Source: Anticarsia gemmatalis
Lineage: Eukaryota > Arthropoda > Insecta > Lepidoptera > Erebidae
Reading direction: 5' to 3'
Assembly: GCF_050436995.1 (NCBI RefSeq)
Contig: NC_134747.1
Coordinates: 10,113,501-10,177,500 of the forward strand
DNA: 64,000 nt
The translations under genes were made by a program, and so were the position numbers. Each line of letters begins with the position of its first letter. Position 1 is the first letter of the stretch. This document shows positions 51,805-64,000 of the stretch, piece after piece. Under the pieces are notes generated by a model that searched no databases, had not been told where the DNA came from, and was given only the letters and a program-made list of their open reading frames with translations.

Positions 51805-52513
51805 TAAATCCGTAAAATGACTTAAATATACCATTCGAACCGCAAGATTTTTCTGCGTCGTTTAGTCTAGGCGTTATAGCTCTACGACGCTTTTTACTGT
51901 CGCTTCGATATGCCATGATTTTGTTGAAATCTACATTTTGCGTTTACTAAGCGACCAAAAAAAAGTCATTTTAAGAATATCCGTCAGTTACGACATTCGA
52001 ACTATTAGGGATATGAATTTAGTTGATTTTCCATGTATTGATTATTACATTTATTTGTATTTACGTATTTTTACTTGTTATGATTTTTTCCTTTAAAACT
52101 ACTTAGTAGATTTTACTTATAATAGTCAATTGTAATCTAAGCGGTAATGTATTTTCTCTTGTTAATATATTTTATGCCAGTGTCAGTTGTATCAATTCAC
52201 CTGTAATAGAGTGGAAATATATTAGAGCTTATACATTTTTATTTAAAAACGTTTATTATTTATGTTGTCGATTAGATAGTATTACTTGATTTTTGTAATG
52301 GAAAAATATGTCGGTTATTGAGTATTACTTGTTTTGCATAATAGATAAAAATGGTGGTTAGATAGATTTACCTGTACGCAAAATTATATTTCTCGCCGCT
52401 AAGGAACTACATGAGTTTAAAAACCGTCGCGTAGGCATGCGCGATACTTGAAATGAGTCGCCTATACGGGCTCTCAGCCAGGCGCCGGCCGTCGCTAAGA
52501 GAGAACTTACACA

Positions 52514-52522
52514 TTTTGGCGC
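52514..52522 (+). promoter_or_regulatory. E2F-type site upstream of a small gene
   Basis: TTTTGGCGC followed by GCG fits the E2F/DP binding consensus (TTTSSCGC). It lies in a GC-richer patch (52.39-52.54 kb) just before a perfect donor, GTAAGT, at 52541, as expected for the first exon of a cell-cycle-regulated gene. A motif this short can occur by chance. Confidence 0.35.
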
Positions 52523-52758
52523 GCATTTAGCGAAGTCGTGGTAAGTACCTATTCAACCAGTATACGCAAAGGTAGTAACTATTTTAAAACAAATTATTTC
52601 GATCTTTGTGATTCTAAATTATTTTTACCAATGAAACATGATAGGTACATTACCTAGTTATTGTTTTGGTTCGCGGGAAGAGATACGATAATGACCGTTA
52701 CCTATTGACTTGTTCAAAGTGCTAATTTTAAATCGGTTTTATGTTCATTTTAGTTACA

Positions 52759-52995
52759 ATGAGTTGCGAGCGGAAACGACGTAGTTCATCCATAGTCGAG
52801 ATGGCGTTGGTGAATGCAGGCATAACAAGAAAAGTTCCACAGTGTCGAAGACGATTGAGTTATGATCTAAACACACTTATTACCCATTTTTTATCTGGGG
52901 GCAAGGCAGTGCCCCCGCAAGTCGAGCAAAAAAAAACGGCACGGCCGAACCATCTTTTCTCGAAGCAATTCAGGCCATTTTCGACCCCCCTGTAA
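52759..52995 (+). CDS. Hypothetical 78-residue basic protein
   Basis: I do not recognise this gene. A GC-richer patch with an E2F-type site, a donor at 52541 and an acceptor (TTCATTTTAG) at 52753 suggest a spliced transcript. ATG follows the acceptor by five bases. The frame reads MSCERKRRSSSIVEMALVNA..., is rich in Arg and Lys, has no membrane segment and ends FSTPL. No known domain is evident. It is the best open frame inside the inverted-repeat-bounded segment. A second possible exon from 53853 (VTDEESDGGAIYN) has a TTTTTATAAAG acceptor, but I could not join it in frame. AATAAA is at 54002-54007. Confidence 0.3.
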   Translation: MSCERKRRSSSIVEMALVNAGITRKVPQCRRRLSYDLNTLITHFLSGGKAVPPQVEQKKTARPNHLFSKQFRPFSTPL

Positions 52996-53275
52996 TTTCG
53001 TTGTGGATAAAACAAGAAGCCAGAATTTTTAGCAACTTATCAGTCATTATATAGACACAGTATATTTAAAATTTCAGTCAATTTGAACCAGTAGTTTAAG
53101 AATGACAACTTGTTAAAGTTTTGAATTTTGTCACTTACTGACTCACCGATCATCAAAAGTCTAAGGTACTTCTATCAGACATAGAAGCCTCTAATTTAGA
53201 ATACAAAAAGGGTTTTGTGTTTTAATCATGGGAAAACTTCAATATTTTCTAATTTCAGTCCAGTTTTCCAAATAC

Positions 53276-53345
53276 ATTAACTGCAGGAATAACTTTGTAA
53301 TCCCATATAAATGTATAGGATTACAAGGTTACATTTGCAGTTAAT
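53276..53345. repeat. 70-nt near-perfect hairpin
   Basis: Two 28-base arms (53276-53303 and 53318-53345) surround a 14-base loop. The first ten pairs and last nine pairs are perfect, with five mismatches in the middle. The size resembles a microRNA precursor or a small foldback element. No known mature microRNA is recognised in either arm. Confidence 0.55.
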
Positions 53346-54516
53346 GAATTAATAATTATGTATTGTATTGTAGTATAATAGAAAATAATAGGTGTATGTA
53401 TATAGGTCCCTACTATAGGAGGCATAACTTAATAAGGGTGTTTAGCCCATGAAACTGAACAACATTCCCATTGGAAAATATGTTGAATTATGAAAAAAAA
53501 ACGTCTTTCCATACTTATGTTCGCTTTACAAAAAGAAGTGAGATGCCATCAAAAACATCCTGTAAAAATCCTCAAGTCTCGCTGCCGTAAAAAGTTGTGA
53601 GATCTATGTAATACCAAGTCGATTAATCTATTTAGCATCTACTTAAAGGACTTTCTGTCTTAAGTTATTAAGTGATTATCATGCCAATATTAAAAATATT
53701 TGACGATTAAAACAAATAAATCGACTTGGTCATCTTTATTGGTTAATATTATTGTTTCTTTTTTAAGGATGTTAATTGATTTGTTGTCTATGAATAGTTT
53801 ATAGGTACATAATTGCTATACTAACAATTGTGATTTTTGTGTTTTTATAAAGTGACTGATGAAGAATCAGATGGTGGTGCAATTTATAATTTAAAAAAAA
53901 TTGATCTCAATATTGATCTCAGACTGAATGTTGTCATATTCAAGATTCTCTTTAGTTTTGTATGGTCGGCACTACGGAGCCTATTATTTTTTTTAATTTT
54001 CAATAAAGACTTTGATTCAATAATAATTAATTTCATTTATTTTCGTGCATAATACAATGCATAACTATACCTGTTTTTATTATTTTATGTCAGTTACGAA
54101 AAGAGGTTTGGGGTAATCTTAATAACTAAGATACAATTTCCATAATCACAAATGTAATTAAATAATGCTTAGGTAAATTTACTTGGTTTATTTTCAACTA
54201 CCAGATCTGTTTAGATCAATTTTCTTGTTTCAAATATCTAAATCAATTAACTTTATCTATTTTTACAAGTTATAGATGTTCTTCAGTTATTATTTAGATA
54301 ATTTTACTTGTTTTTTAAATCAGGTAAATTGTATCTAACCGACATAAACCGGTGTTTATAAAAGAGTCTGGTGTCTGATTTTGACATATGAAATAGCTAT
54401 GAAAAAATGAATTCTTCGAGTGTTAACATCATTTTAATCGAATGAGTAAGAGAATTTTAATGAATTTTTTAAAAAAATAATTAACTTTATATCACTCTCC
54501 TGTAAAGTTTACTCAG

Positions 54517-54553
54517 TGTCGCTTAGTAAGGATTGCCTTACAAGCGTCGATAT
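54517..54553 (-). repeat. Right 37-bp terminal inverted repeat
   Basis: Reverse-complement partner of 51768-51804 (35 of 37 identical). Confidence 0.8.
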
Positions 54554-57500
54554 AAATCGTTCGCTAAAGGTTTGCATGAAGGTAGCGTGACTTATTTCTT
54601 GCTTACTTACTGTTACAAAAATCCTCAAGTCTCACGCAAAGATTAGACAAAATGATGTCATGATGAACATTATTGTTTGTCAATTATATTATTTGCATTC
54701 TGGCTGTATTCATGTCAATGTCTTCTACTTACGTGTATTTACATTAATAAGTATTTGTGTACATTTAGATATTTAGTAGCGAGTTGTGCAAACACAGATA
54801 TTATAATGAACTCGGGCAGACTTGTGTAGTTAATTACGGAGCAGGAGGTCGTCGACATGTAAATAATGTCAACTGGAACTGCGTGTTCGAATACAAATCA
54901 TTTAATTCAATTCCATGCGACCTACGCATGAAGATACAGCGGAGTGATTAGGTTTCGTAGGGTCGGCGTTGGGCTGATTTACAAATATCCTGAATCTCTA
55001 AGACTAAAGCAAATAAAAGTGGATACATTCACCCATACGTAATATGGTCACATATAATTATTGTTACTCCTTTTTCTCTTTTGGCCTCTTTCACTCGGAC
55101 GAAAAACGGATGCTAGTAGTCCGTGCCTAGAGGTAATAAATGTGGTAGTATTGACCGTTGATTTTCCGTATTGAAGGTCATTCACTTTATGATAGCTTTA
55201 GCAGCCCAAGGGTATGATTTGTGTATTTTGATTAAGATTTAAATTGTTCAGGTTTTCTGCTTTAATAAAGGAGTAAGTTTGTATTTTATGGTGTTTGTTT
55301 GGACGTGCCAGAAACAATTTTAAATATAAACACACTGCAGCAAAATATCCGCAATGCTGCAGCCGTATGGCAAATATAGTTGATGTAACCCGGGAGTGCC
55401 GTTTAAATGTTACCTTGCCCTTGACTCTGAAGGTATATGTTGAGCTCGGGCCCGAATTAGCGCCGCCGCCATTTGATGGCCGCGTAGGGGTTGCTTGAAC
55501 CTTTAATTTTACACAAATTGTGCCCCCAAGGTCAACGTGAACGAACAAAATTGCATTAACGCCTCCATCTCGTATATTTGATATGAGATATTTTCTTGTA
55601 GGCATCCTTCTTACGAAAATGAGATGCCAAATATAAACGTAATTTTACCTAACTGCGTAATCATGGACAGGTCCTTGTAAATGTAAAATGTATATTATTG
55701 TATATTAACAAAACCAAATGACTAAGGCAAAAATGACTTATTTACGTTTAAGAGGCTTTTGTGAAGAATGATAATTTTTTTTTTCACAACATTTTTTTCC
55801 TTAAATTTTATGGGTACTCATACCATATTTTCACTCTTGGTAATTGGAGTAATACCTTCTTATGTCAAGGAAATGTGATATAAAAATAATAAAGCTTACA
55901 TTTACTAAAACATACACGTTTTTGCAGGCACTGACAACTGTATGTAACTTGTAGTTCTAGCCTAGTAACTAATTATAGGTACGTCATTTTAAAATCACGA
56001 CACCAATACATAAATGTTTATCAAATACTGATAAAGCAATTATTTAATCTTTGTATTGAACAAATCGTAGAAAAAAACTATTATTATATTTACTTTCATT
56101 ATCTTTTATCAGCACGTGTGGGTGTGTGGTGTAGGTATTTAAACGTAACATTCGTAATCTATGATTATTACATACTAATTAAGATAACGTGGACTGTTTA
56201 AAAACGTGATGGACTCATTTCCGATTCAATATTATGCAATAAAACATGTGTGATATGATCTGTCGGTGGTTTCTCTGAGTCTGTATTTGACTCTTATCAG
56301 CAACGTGTTTTAGAATAGCGCGTGATAACATGTAATTCTCGGGGATTACTAGCAAAACTCAAAGATTATTTACAAAAAAATCTAATAGAACAGAGTGTGC
56401 TAATTGTAATATTTATGATTTCATGTACAGATTAATTAAGTCTTTGCGGATGAGGCGATAGTGACTTTTTAAATATCGTGCTCTCCCATTGCGTGGAAGC
56501 ATGTTGATGCGATTGAAGAAGGGTATCATGCGAAGTTCTAAAAGTACAAACGTTCTAACAGTTACAGCAAAAGTATCAGTTTTTGATATTTGAAGCGACA
56601 ATTTGCTTAGTGACTAGGCTTTACAAGTGAATTTAAGCTAAATCATATTTTTATAATACGGTTTTTAAAGCTTGTATAATAATGGCTGTACCTACATTTT
56701 CCCGGGTATAAATAAAACTAAGCTTAGAAAATGCTACTTCAGAGGTTGCAAGTATGCAGGTGTTACGTCTCTCGTTACATTTTCTTTGCTAAAGCCTCCA
56801 CGCCGCTACGTAGAGTAGAGCTCGTGTTCGTTCATATCACGTTATGAAGATTTATTATCACAACAGTATTATGCTTATCTAATTCTTTTATAAGCTGTCG
56901 TTTATCCATAAATCCTATGGAATGTTGTAAAGAATATTGACATGTGTTTATCTATTCCAGTATGACGATTAAATGATTTATAGAAATCTACACTAGACTT
57001 CATATTATGTAAGTCGTACCGGAACACATTATAATGTTGATAAGAAAATAATTATTGTTTTTCTTTCCTGTTTACAAATGTTTAGTGAGAATAATCCTGG
57101 CCTTCTCATTGGTTGCGCATCAAACGGTACTATCGTTAACGACCGTTGTTGGCAAACTTTGACCCCCGGGCAATGAAAGGACCTTTCAAGTAAAACGTTT
57201 CTCGCGTTACTGCTCTAACATAATGCAACAATGTACAAACAACCCTTGTTTGTATCTATTTTGAAAGTAAATCGAAAGATTCTCCTAAAATGTGCCATCT
57301 CTAAGCAAACGGTGACCGAAGTCTGGTCACTTATGATATTCCAGCGACGGCAACGTTTGATTTTATGCTATCAGTTTTTATAAGCGTTATGAGTAATTAG
57401 AAAAACAATAGTTGAAGATAAAGTATTGTTATATTAATAGCTTTATTGCGTTAATGTTATTTATAAGGAAAATGTTTTCTAAAACATACGATAACTAGTT

Positions 57501-58616
57501 TCTAAACAATGTTTGCACATAATTAAATTTGTCAGAAAAATTAGGCACATAGATAAGTGTTTCGGATGCATATAATAGGTTAAATATAACTGGTCACTAA
57601 AACTTGGAAAATTTTTACATGGCAATTGATTCGCAAGCGAACTCGGATACCCGTGCACAAAAGAAAACACGTGTTGGTACCAAAATAAAATGGGCTCTTG
57701 ATTGTAGCAACACCATCACTAAACAATTACCTCGTTATGAACCAACAAAGGGACGTTAATGTGTTAAACGATAGTGCATGTGATAGCAATGTCATTACTA
57801 TATTATTGTTTTGATAAATATCGTGAAGGGGTCGTCGGCCAATGTCTGCTGATAGCGACAATAGATCAACAGAGGTCACTTTGTCGTTCACACAAAGCTT
57901 CTTACACTCGGCGCATAATACCTTACTTGTTATCAGCGCACGGGCCTCCTCTCCGGAGTGAGGCCTAAGTCCGTGCCTTCAAGTACAGGTCGTCAGCCTT
58001 GAATCTTGAAATCATTACGTAAATCTTTATCATCTCACTTGATTATGAGTTTCCTGTATTAAGTGTTCGAGAAAGAATGGAAATTACTTTTTCCCTTGTG
58101 TGTCCCCTGTGATTGATTTACAATCATATTATTTGTTATCATTCATAGCAACTACTTGGGGATTTTTACTGTTCTTATCTTTACAGAAAAACCATTTGAA
58201 AATGATAAAATACTATTAAACCTTTGTGATAAATGAAATATTACGTTTATTACAAAATCTCAGATTTATAGGACCGGTATCGTTTGCAAGTAATGCAATA
58301 ACAGGTTATAATAAAAGAGAATTATCGTGATCAATTTATATGCATTAGTTTAATGATTACACTCATAACAAATAATATGCGTATCCCAAGGCGTATCCCG
58401 TATTGTCGAGTAAATAATATTTTACGTCATACAAGTTATTTGCGTCCCTTATGTCAAGGGTATATTTGTTTTCAACGTGTAGTCCTAAATAAATAACGCT
58501 CTGAAATGTTTTATGAACTCTCGCAAACAAAGGACATTAATATAAATCAATGGTTTGTTTAATTTTAAAATTATTCTAAGTCAATGACCTTTAGGTAATA
58601 TAAAACTTAAAATCTG
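54554..58616. other. Gene-poor stretch
   Basis: This is AT-rich and without a supported gene. The exception in length is a 135-codon minus-strand frame at 55198-55605, partly within a GC-richer patch, which overlaps a 67-codon plus-strand frame. It has no motif I recognise and is kept only as a finding. It may be intron of the transporter gene. Confidence 0.5.
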
Positions 58617-58767
58617 TAGCGCGATTCAGTCTTAGCACTATCGAGTATCTTTAGTTTGACATATAAATTGATCCTACGGCTCCCACCAGGAGCATTGGTC
58701 CGATTATTATCAAACAATTTCGATAGTTAGCCGGTTGTCGATAGTCGATAGTTGTAGAGAATCGCTC
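58617..58767. repeat. MITE-like repeat, copy A
   Basis: It starts GTAGCGCGATTCAGTCTTAG and ends GTTGTAGAGAATCGCTC, so its ends form an imperfect inverted repeat. AGTTTGACATATAAATT and TAGCCGGTTGTCGATAGTCG in the interior are shared with copy B at 60723-60896. No coding capacity. It is a short non-autonomous element by size and structure. Confidence 0.6.
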
Positions 58768-60722
58768 TAAAATGTTAAGGTAACTTTGTTATGAAGAATT
58801 TATTACGCAGCAGCAATTATAATTATTGATTAAGTGTAAGTTATATAGGTTCTCAATTTATCTGAGTTTCTTAAAATAGTACATAGACAACGGTCATCTG
58901 ATAAGCGCACATTTGCTTACTAGTTTACTAACATAATGAATGTATTTATCTGGTAATGTCGCCTGAAACTGCTGTACCAGATAAATAATCACATAGTACG
59001 TAAAATAATCATTATTGGGTCACTTTAAAACTTTTCATTATTTTTGCATAAGATTGTCGTTTATGCTTTCAGTTTTCTTCTTTTTTATTTTTATAAGCAA
59101 CGTTTTTGGTTAGGAAGCCTCGTGTTCCCAGTTCAAATTATTTTTTCGTTTTCTGTGGGGAAATCTTCGGTAGCAATTCAGAATTTTGTGATCAGCGGTA
59201 AATGACAATAGACACGCTTCCGATGGCTAAAAGGCTTTAACATATTGTTTTGGATCATATAAGAAATAGCGTTTATTCTTAATGTCTGTTATTGCTTAGG
59301 TATTTTTTTCTCTAGCGTGTAATTTATTTCTGCAATTTAGTAATATGGGTTCATTGATTTTATTGTTTTTGATGTATTTATCGAGACGGAGAATAGGAAT
59401 CAATGATATCAAAATAATAATTTTATAGCTGGAATAAACTCGTGTGCAACTGGGTTTATACTACACGGATATGATATTGTATACTATCCTAATAAATTGA
59501 TATCGTCGAAATATGTAGTGCCATTATCAACACTTATATCTCTTTTATCTCAGTTCATTTTGATAATAGATAATCGGCTTAATTATGTATGCCTACTTAT
59601 GACATATTTACTAACATACTGAAAAGATTTCTCAGTATTTTAACTTCGTTGACGCTGTTAGCTGAATAAATTGGCTATTTTTTTGTAGAAAACAAGATAT
59701 AACCTCGAGTTTTCCCGTACACTGACTTCATTCGAGTATTAAATTGAATTTGACCCAACAATACTTTATGCGAAATGAGATTTTCCGTGTAGCTCTGTGT
59801 GCTCTCGCTCGACTAACACTCACCCACTCATCTCTTGCGGTTGTCCTTCATAAAACGACTTTTTTATTTTTCTAGCTAATTGTAGTACGACTTTTACAAA
59901 AGAGGTTATTGTTATAAAATATTTAACGCGTAACTAATTTATCTAAAGTTCTAAAAATACGTTTATCGTAAATATAGGGTAATAATGTCCATAGTTCGAT
60001 AAATAGTTTTTATGAATAGAAAATATTAACAATTAAGTTTCTCGCTTTTACAATCCCTCTCAAATATTTGCTTCAAAGTCGTCCCAAAAGTTTGAGTTGA
60101 TGAAAATTATCGGGCTCGTCATAATCTATGAAGTTAGGAAGTTCCGTAGAGTACGAGATCTATTGTAAACTATCAATGATGACTTCCAAAGAACGAACAC
60201 GCGCTCCAACAAATCCTTTCAAACGAATACGACTTGCGTAATTATTACACTTATTACGAAGTTGAGATACTTTATCTATTGTAGGATGGGTATCTAATTT
60301 AATAGTAAAATTAAAAGTAAGATTATTATCATAATGATAAAATATTTTTGTGATACAGCGATAATTATCACTCGAAACAAAAGTTACAGTTACGACACAC
60401 ATTCCCGAGAATTACGGAAAATATGTATTTACGTCATCTCAATTTTATCTCAAAAAAACTGATATTATCGAATCTGTGATAGGCTATTTTTACTTCCACG
60501 AATCTCTCTTTATACAAAAGATACGTTTTACCAAAGCAATCTAGTTTTAGCCAGTTCAAGTGAATGAAAATAATATTTGATTTAAATCTTTATTGTATGA
60601 CGCAGGAAAAAAAGTTGTTCAAATAGTAAATATTTGACCTAACATAAGAAGCGAGTAGGTATGCATAGATGACAATTTACATTTTTCAAAGAAAGTTGAA
60701 TAAACAACTGATAGCAATAACA
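58768..60722. other. Gene-poor stretch between the two MITE copies
   Basis: AT-rich. The only frame of note (60160-60402, minus, 80 codons) has no motif or splice support. Confidence 0.5.
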
Positions 60723-60896
60723 CGATTCTCCACAGTCGCGTAGTCGGTTCAATCGAGTAACGAGAGTTTGACATTTAAAATTTACTGCAAAAGTAGTACC
60801 TACGACGCCCGATAGAGTCGCTGATAGGATTATCATACAGAATTACTCCAAAGCTAGCCGGTTGTAGATAGTCGAGAGTGGTAGAGAATCGCGCTA
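60723..60896. repeat. MITE-like repeat, copy B
   Basis: It begins CGATTCTCCACAGTCGCGTA and ends GAGTGGTAGAGAATCG, again with inverted ends. The interior AGTTTGACATTTAAAATTT and CTAGCCGGTTGTAGATAGTC align with copy A. The two copies have diverged substantially, suggesting an old family. Confidence 0.6.
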
Positions 60897-63800
60897 CTGA
60901 GCAGCTACTTTATCTGATATGTTAGGACTTAACATAAGTATAGTAAAGTAAATCCCGTTTTTGAAAATGTATCATGGACATAACGATTCGTGCACGAACA
61001 TTGTGCATGAAGATATGAAATAGAGTACAATGTTCGATAACAAGAGCTCTTCAGATAAGTTACCTAAGTATCTAAGTACAATGTACATTTGCCAATTAAG
61101 TGCCTGCTTCAAAATCAGGTGTATATTTTATGAACTCGCAACAGTAGCGGTGTCTCGAGTATCTTACCTACTGTTTATTAGATCACATTATATCCTGAGG
61201 CTCAATTAAATTTAAATGCGATCCTTGATTACAAAGATTGCGAAGGTAAATCAAATCGCGCAGCGCTCCGAGCGTGCTCTCATAAAACAATCAGATCTTC
61301 TTTCAACTACAATTTAACATCAAATATAAAACAAGATTTAAATTTCACATTTACGTAAGAAACGTTGCTTCATAAACCCTTATTAACGTACTTTCAGGAA
61401 CGAAATGGTAAAGTTCGTTAAACCCATAATTTAATATCGCAAATTCATGAGAAATATGCACTGAAATATTAATATCGAAATATGTGTCAGAACAAAATAA
61501 TTTTGGGTAAAAATAACTCAATGATTGATCTATTTTTGCGATGTAATCAACCACTGAACTTATATTAATAATCCGCTACGTTATCAAGATTAGGGAACTA
61601 CGCGATACTACATCAGAAGTTAATAATCGGTTGGCAATCAGTTCGATATCGTTGGTACTCAGAACGCGATATCAGCATCCTATACAATAAACGCCGTTGA
61701 AAAACATGTATCGTGACGTGTATATCGTCACTAACACTAGGTAAAATTTTATAGATATTTTGTAATCGGTTGCTACGACATACTGTTGTCAGGTGTAGAG
61801 TCACTTCAGGTAGGGCAGTAAGGCAGGTGAATCATGGACAACTTCTGAATACGTAATGTGTTCATGAATGATTGAGAACTACCGAAATTAAATATATATT
61901 CATTTGCTTCCCTAGAGACATTCAGTACTCTGTAAAGAATTAATTTTTCTTATCTCTCTAAGTTATTTTTATTGTCATTAACGTTTTATCGCTGTGTTAT
62001 ACTAAAGATTAAATTGAAATAGGTTAGGTTTGCTCTATTAATTGAAGTTTGGGTATTACAGTTACGCTGACTATTGCTTGTTACCTTTAATAATAATAAT
62101 GACTAAGTTTTTAGTCACTTGAAACATTTGTCGGCAGATCCTAATATTATACACGAGTTTAACTTTCCTAAATGGTAAAATTAACATACATAAGTTACTA
62201 AATATCTAGAACGTACTAGTTACTGAAACGATAACTGCATTATTTATCAGTTATATATTTTCAGCGTGACCCAATGACATGATAATGCAATTTCAGAAGA
62301 TAAGAATGGATATTTTGAAAATTGCGAACTTATTCTGTTTATAATGTAATAGTAAGAGTTAAGACGCCCGGTACTCGGTAATTTCCAGAAAACATCGTAA
62401 ATGTCCAGATCTACTCAGATAAAAGATGGTTTCATTTATCCTGATAAGTCGAATTATCGCGTCCCCGGCGGGATGTGACGTCAAGTATGACCCGTGTACC
62501 ACGTAGCGCGTAATTCTGACATCCTCGTCACGCGAAACTCATTCATGAGAACGACACTTATCAACGCACATTTACCCAATACCTAGAAACTGACACCACA
62601 TCTTTCACTCAAGTAATCTAGCGACGGAATAAACAAGCTCTTTCATATTTGCTCCCCGAGTTATGATGAAGTTTCCCACGAGCCTTCTACAAACAATTTT
62701 CAGGGAAGTGCCATTTTGTAATCACACGTCTTATACATGTCAAATTAAATAAATATCTAGGCAATTCAGGCAGAGGTATTTCATCATAAAAATGTAAATT
62801 TGTATTGAACTGTTTATTGTCTACACATATTTGAGGTAGATAAAAGACACACGTTTCAACGCGTGTAGATATGCACACGCTGAAATATAAATACTATTAT
62901 AATTGAAGAGATAAAATGACACTTATATGATACATTGTTACAGTGAGCGTAATTTGTAGTGACCTGTCCTTAAAGCGTTTCGTGCATTGATAAGTAAATC
63001 CCTGATAAAACCACTTTAGAGTAGAGGCGCGTGGAAAATAAATGCAAAAGTTAAACCTGTTCTGTTTATTTGCAACGAAGCCCGTAGCTTACAAATCTGT
63101 TATTACAGTACTAAATTGGGCACACGAACAATTTACTTAAAAGGCAGAAAATTAAAGCAATGAAACGAATAAAATGAATTTAACCATTCTAAACAGGCGC
63201 ACAATTCAGATAACGATATTCCAGATTCCCTTTGCGAATAGAGCAGACAGTGGAAGAGCTGTACATTTAATGAATGAGCCACATTCATCGCAGCGGTGTA
63301 CAATTCTTTATTTATAAAAGGATGAAGTGTGAACTAGGTGCTGGCTCCATTAATATGAAGGGTGAAATGTCAAGCTGACATAAATCCTGCGTCAGGAAAT
63401 AAATGTCTTGATAAACGAGACCGTTGTCCTGTTGTTTGGGTATTTATCTTTTCTATTCGCTGAAAGCATTTTATTATTGTTTTCATTGCTGAGTATTTAC
63501 GATGCTAAATTATTCCGAACGATGTACTTCAGATATAAAACGCGAGTGATTTTGTTCTCATGGCCTTTTGTTTTACGAGATGACAGGTGTTTTTATGTTT
63601 AATATTAGCATACATTAAAACATGAGTATAATATTTGTAATATAATCCCGCTGTTTGATATCAAATGTTTGATAAACAGTAGGAAATGTTATATGCTGGA
63701 AATAACAACAGTTTACTTTGTGCCGGAACGTCTTATAACGTTTGTTTGCTCCCCGGTGAGTGCAAAAACTTGAATGAATTTAGTATTCACGTGTGCCTTG

Positions 63801-64000
63801 AACACAAATAAAATAATATTGAGTACAAACTAACCCTCATATTCAATCCTAATTGTTGTTTTTTTAATTAAAATAGATGCAGGTACCTATTTTATCTCTG
63901 AAAGTCCTTAATTGTCTCTAAATACTTACAAAAAACCCAATAAACGGTGAAATGTTATAATGTTTCATGTGACGGCTTAAATGGTATGTCAAGTTGGCAA
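60897..64000. other. Gene-poor stretch to the window end
   Basis: No gene, RNA gene or clear repeat is recognised. Frames of 60-67 codons occur on both strands as expected by chance. The missing first exon of the transporter was looked for here and not found. Confidence 0.5.

Larger units (their letters stand above)
51768..54553. mobile_element. 2.8-kb segment bounded by 37-bp inverted repeats
   Basis: The left repeat is 51768-51804 and the right is 54517-54553. As inverted repeats they match at 35 of 37 positions, starting ATATCGACGCTTG and ending TACTAAGCGACA. Part of the repeat (TTTACTAAGCGAC) recurs inside at 51943-51955, followed by GTCATTTTAAG-like sequence, giving subterminal repeats like those of DNA transposons. 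A TA could be the target duplication (TA|TCGACG ... CGTCGA|TA) but the flanks give no longer duplication. No transposase is recognisable. The interior holds a promoter-like patch, a small spliced-looking gene, a 70-nt hairpin and an AATAAA at 54002-54007. It may be a non-autonomous element or a segment caught between two elements. Confidence 0.55.

Noticed and set aside
1..64000. CRISPR arrays, operons, prokaryotic mobile elements
   Set aside because: None seen. The gene structure is eukaryotic throughout.

Overview
The window is nuclear DNA of an insect, almost certainly a moth or butterfly. It is AT-rich, its genes are split by short introns with AT-rich flanks, and it carries lepidopteran-type dispersed repeats, including a tRNA-derived SINE with an A-tail. 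The protein families present (mitoguardin, FBXO42, XAB2/SYF1, flacc/ZC3H13, dipeptidase E, SmydA-type SET-MYND proteins, RGR-like opsins, a monocarboxylate transporter) are animal, and several are typical of arthropods. Exon structures below were built by hand from reading frame, splice-site consensus and intron phase. They have not been checked against RNA.

Layout. From 1 to 12.5 kb I found no protein gene, only two tRNA-Pro genes on the minus strand and a repeat fragment. From 12.5 to 13.4 kb lie three exons of mitoguardin (minus; the rest was not found). It is divergent from an FBXO42-like F-box/kelch gene (14.1-16.3 kb, plus). That gene converges on XAB2/SYF1 (16.7-19.6 kb, minus), which is divergent from flacc/ZC3H13 (20.6-24.7 kb, plus). 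Flacc converges on a peptidase S51 dipeptidase (25.1-26.4 kb, minus). From 27.1 to 37.2 kb (minus) there are two large SET-MYND exons but apparently only one set of C-terminal exons. From 38.4 to 44.4 kb (plus) there is a tandem pair of RGR-like opsins with matching intron phases, both without the retinal-binding lysine. From 46.1 to 48.6 kb (minus) lies the 3' part of a monocarboxylate-transporter gene whose TAG stop is followed by 77 open in-frame codons. The remainder, to 64 kb, is gene-poor: a 2.8-kb segment bounded by 37-bp inverted repeats holds a small spliced-looking gene, and there is a pair of MITE-like repeats.

The central block holds housekeeping functions: mitochondrial fusion, ubiquitin ligase adaptor, splicing and transcription-coupled repair, m6A methylation and peptide breakdown. 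I see no operon-like logic. Neighbours are arranged as divergent or convergent pairs. The items most worth following are the candidate stop-codon readthrough, the lysine-less opsin pair, the apparent sharing of C-terminal exons by two SET-MYND exons, and the inverted-repeat-bounded segment with an E2F-like site.
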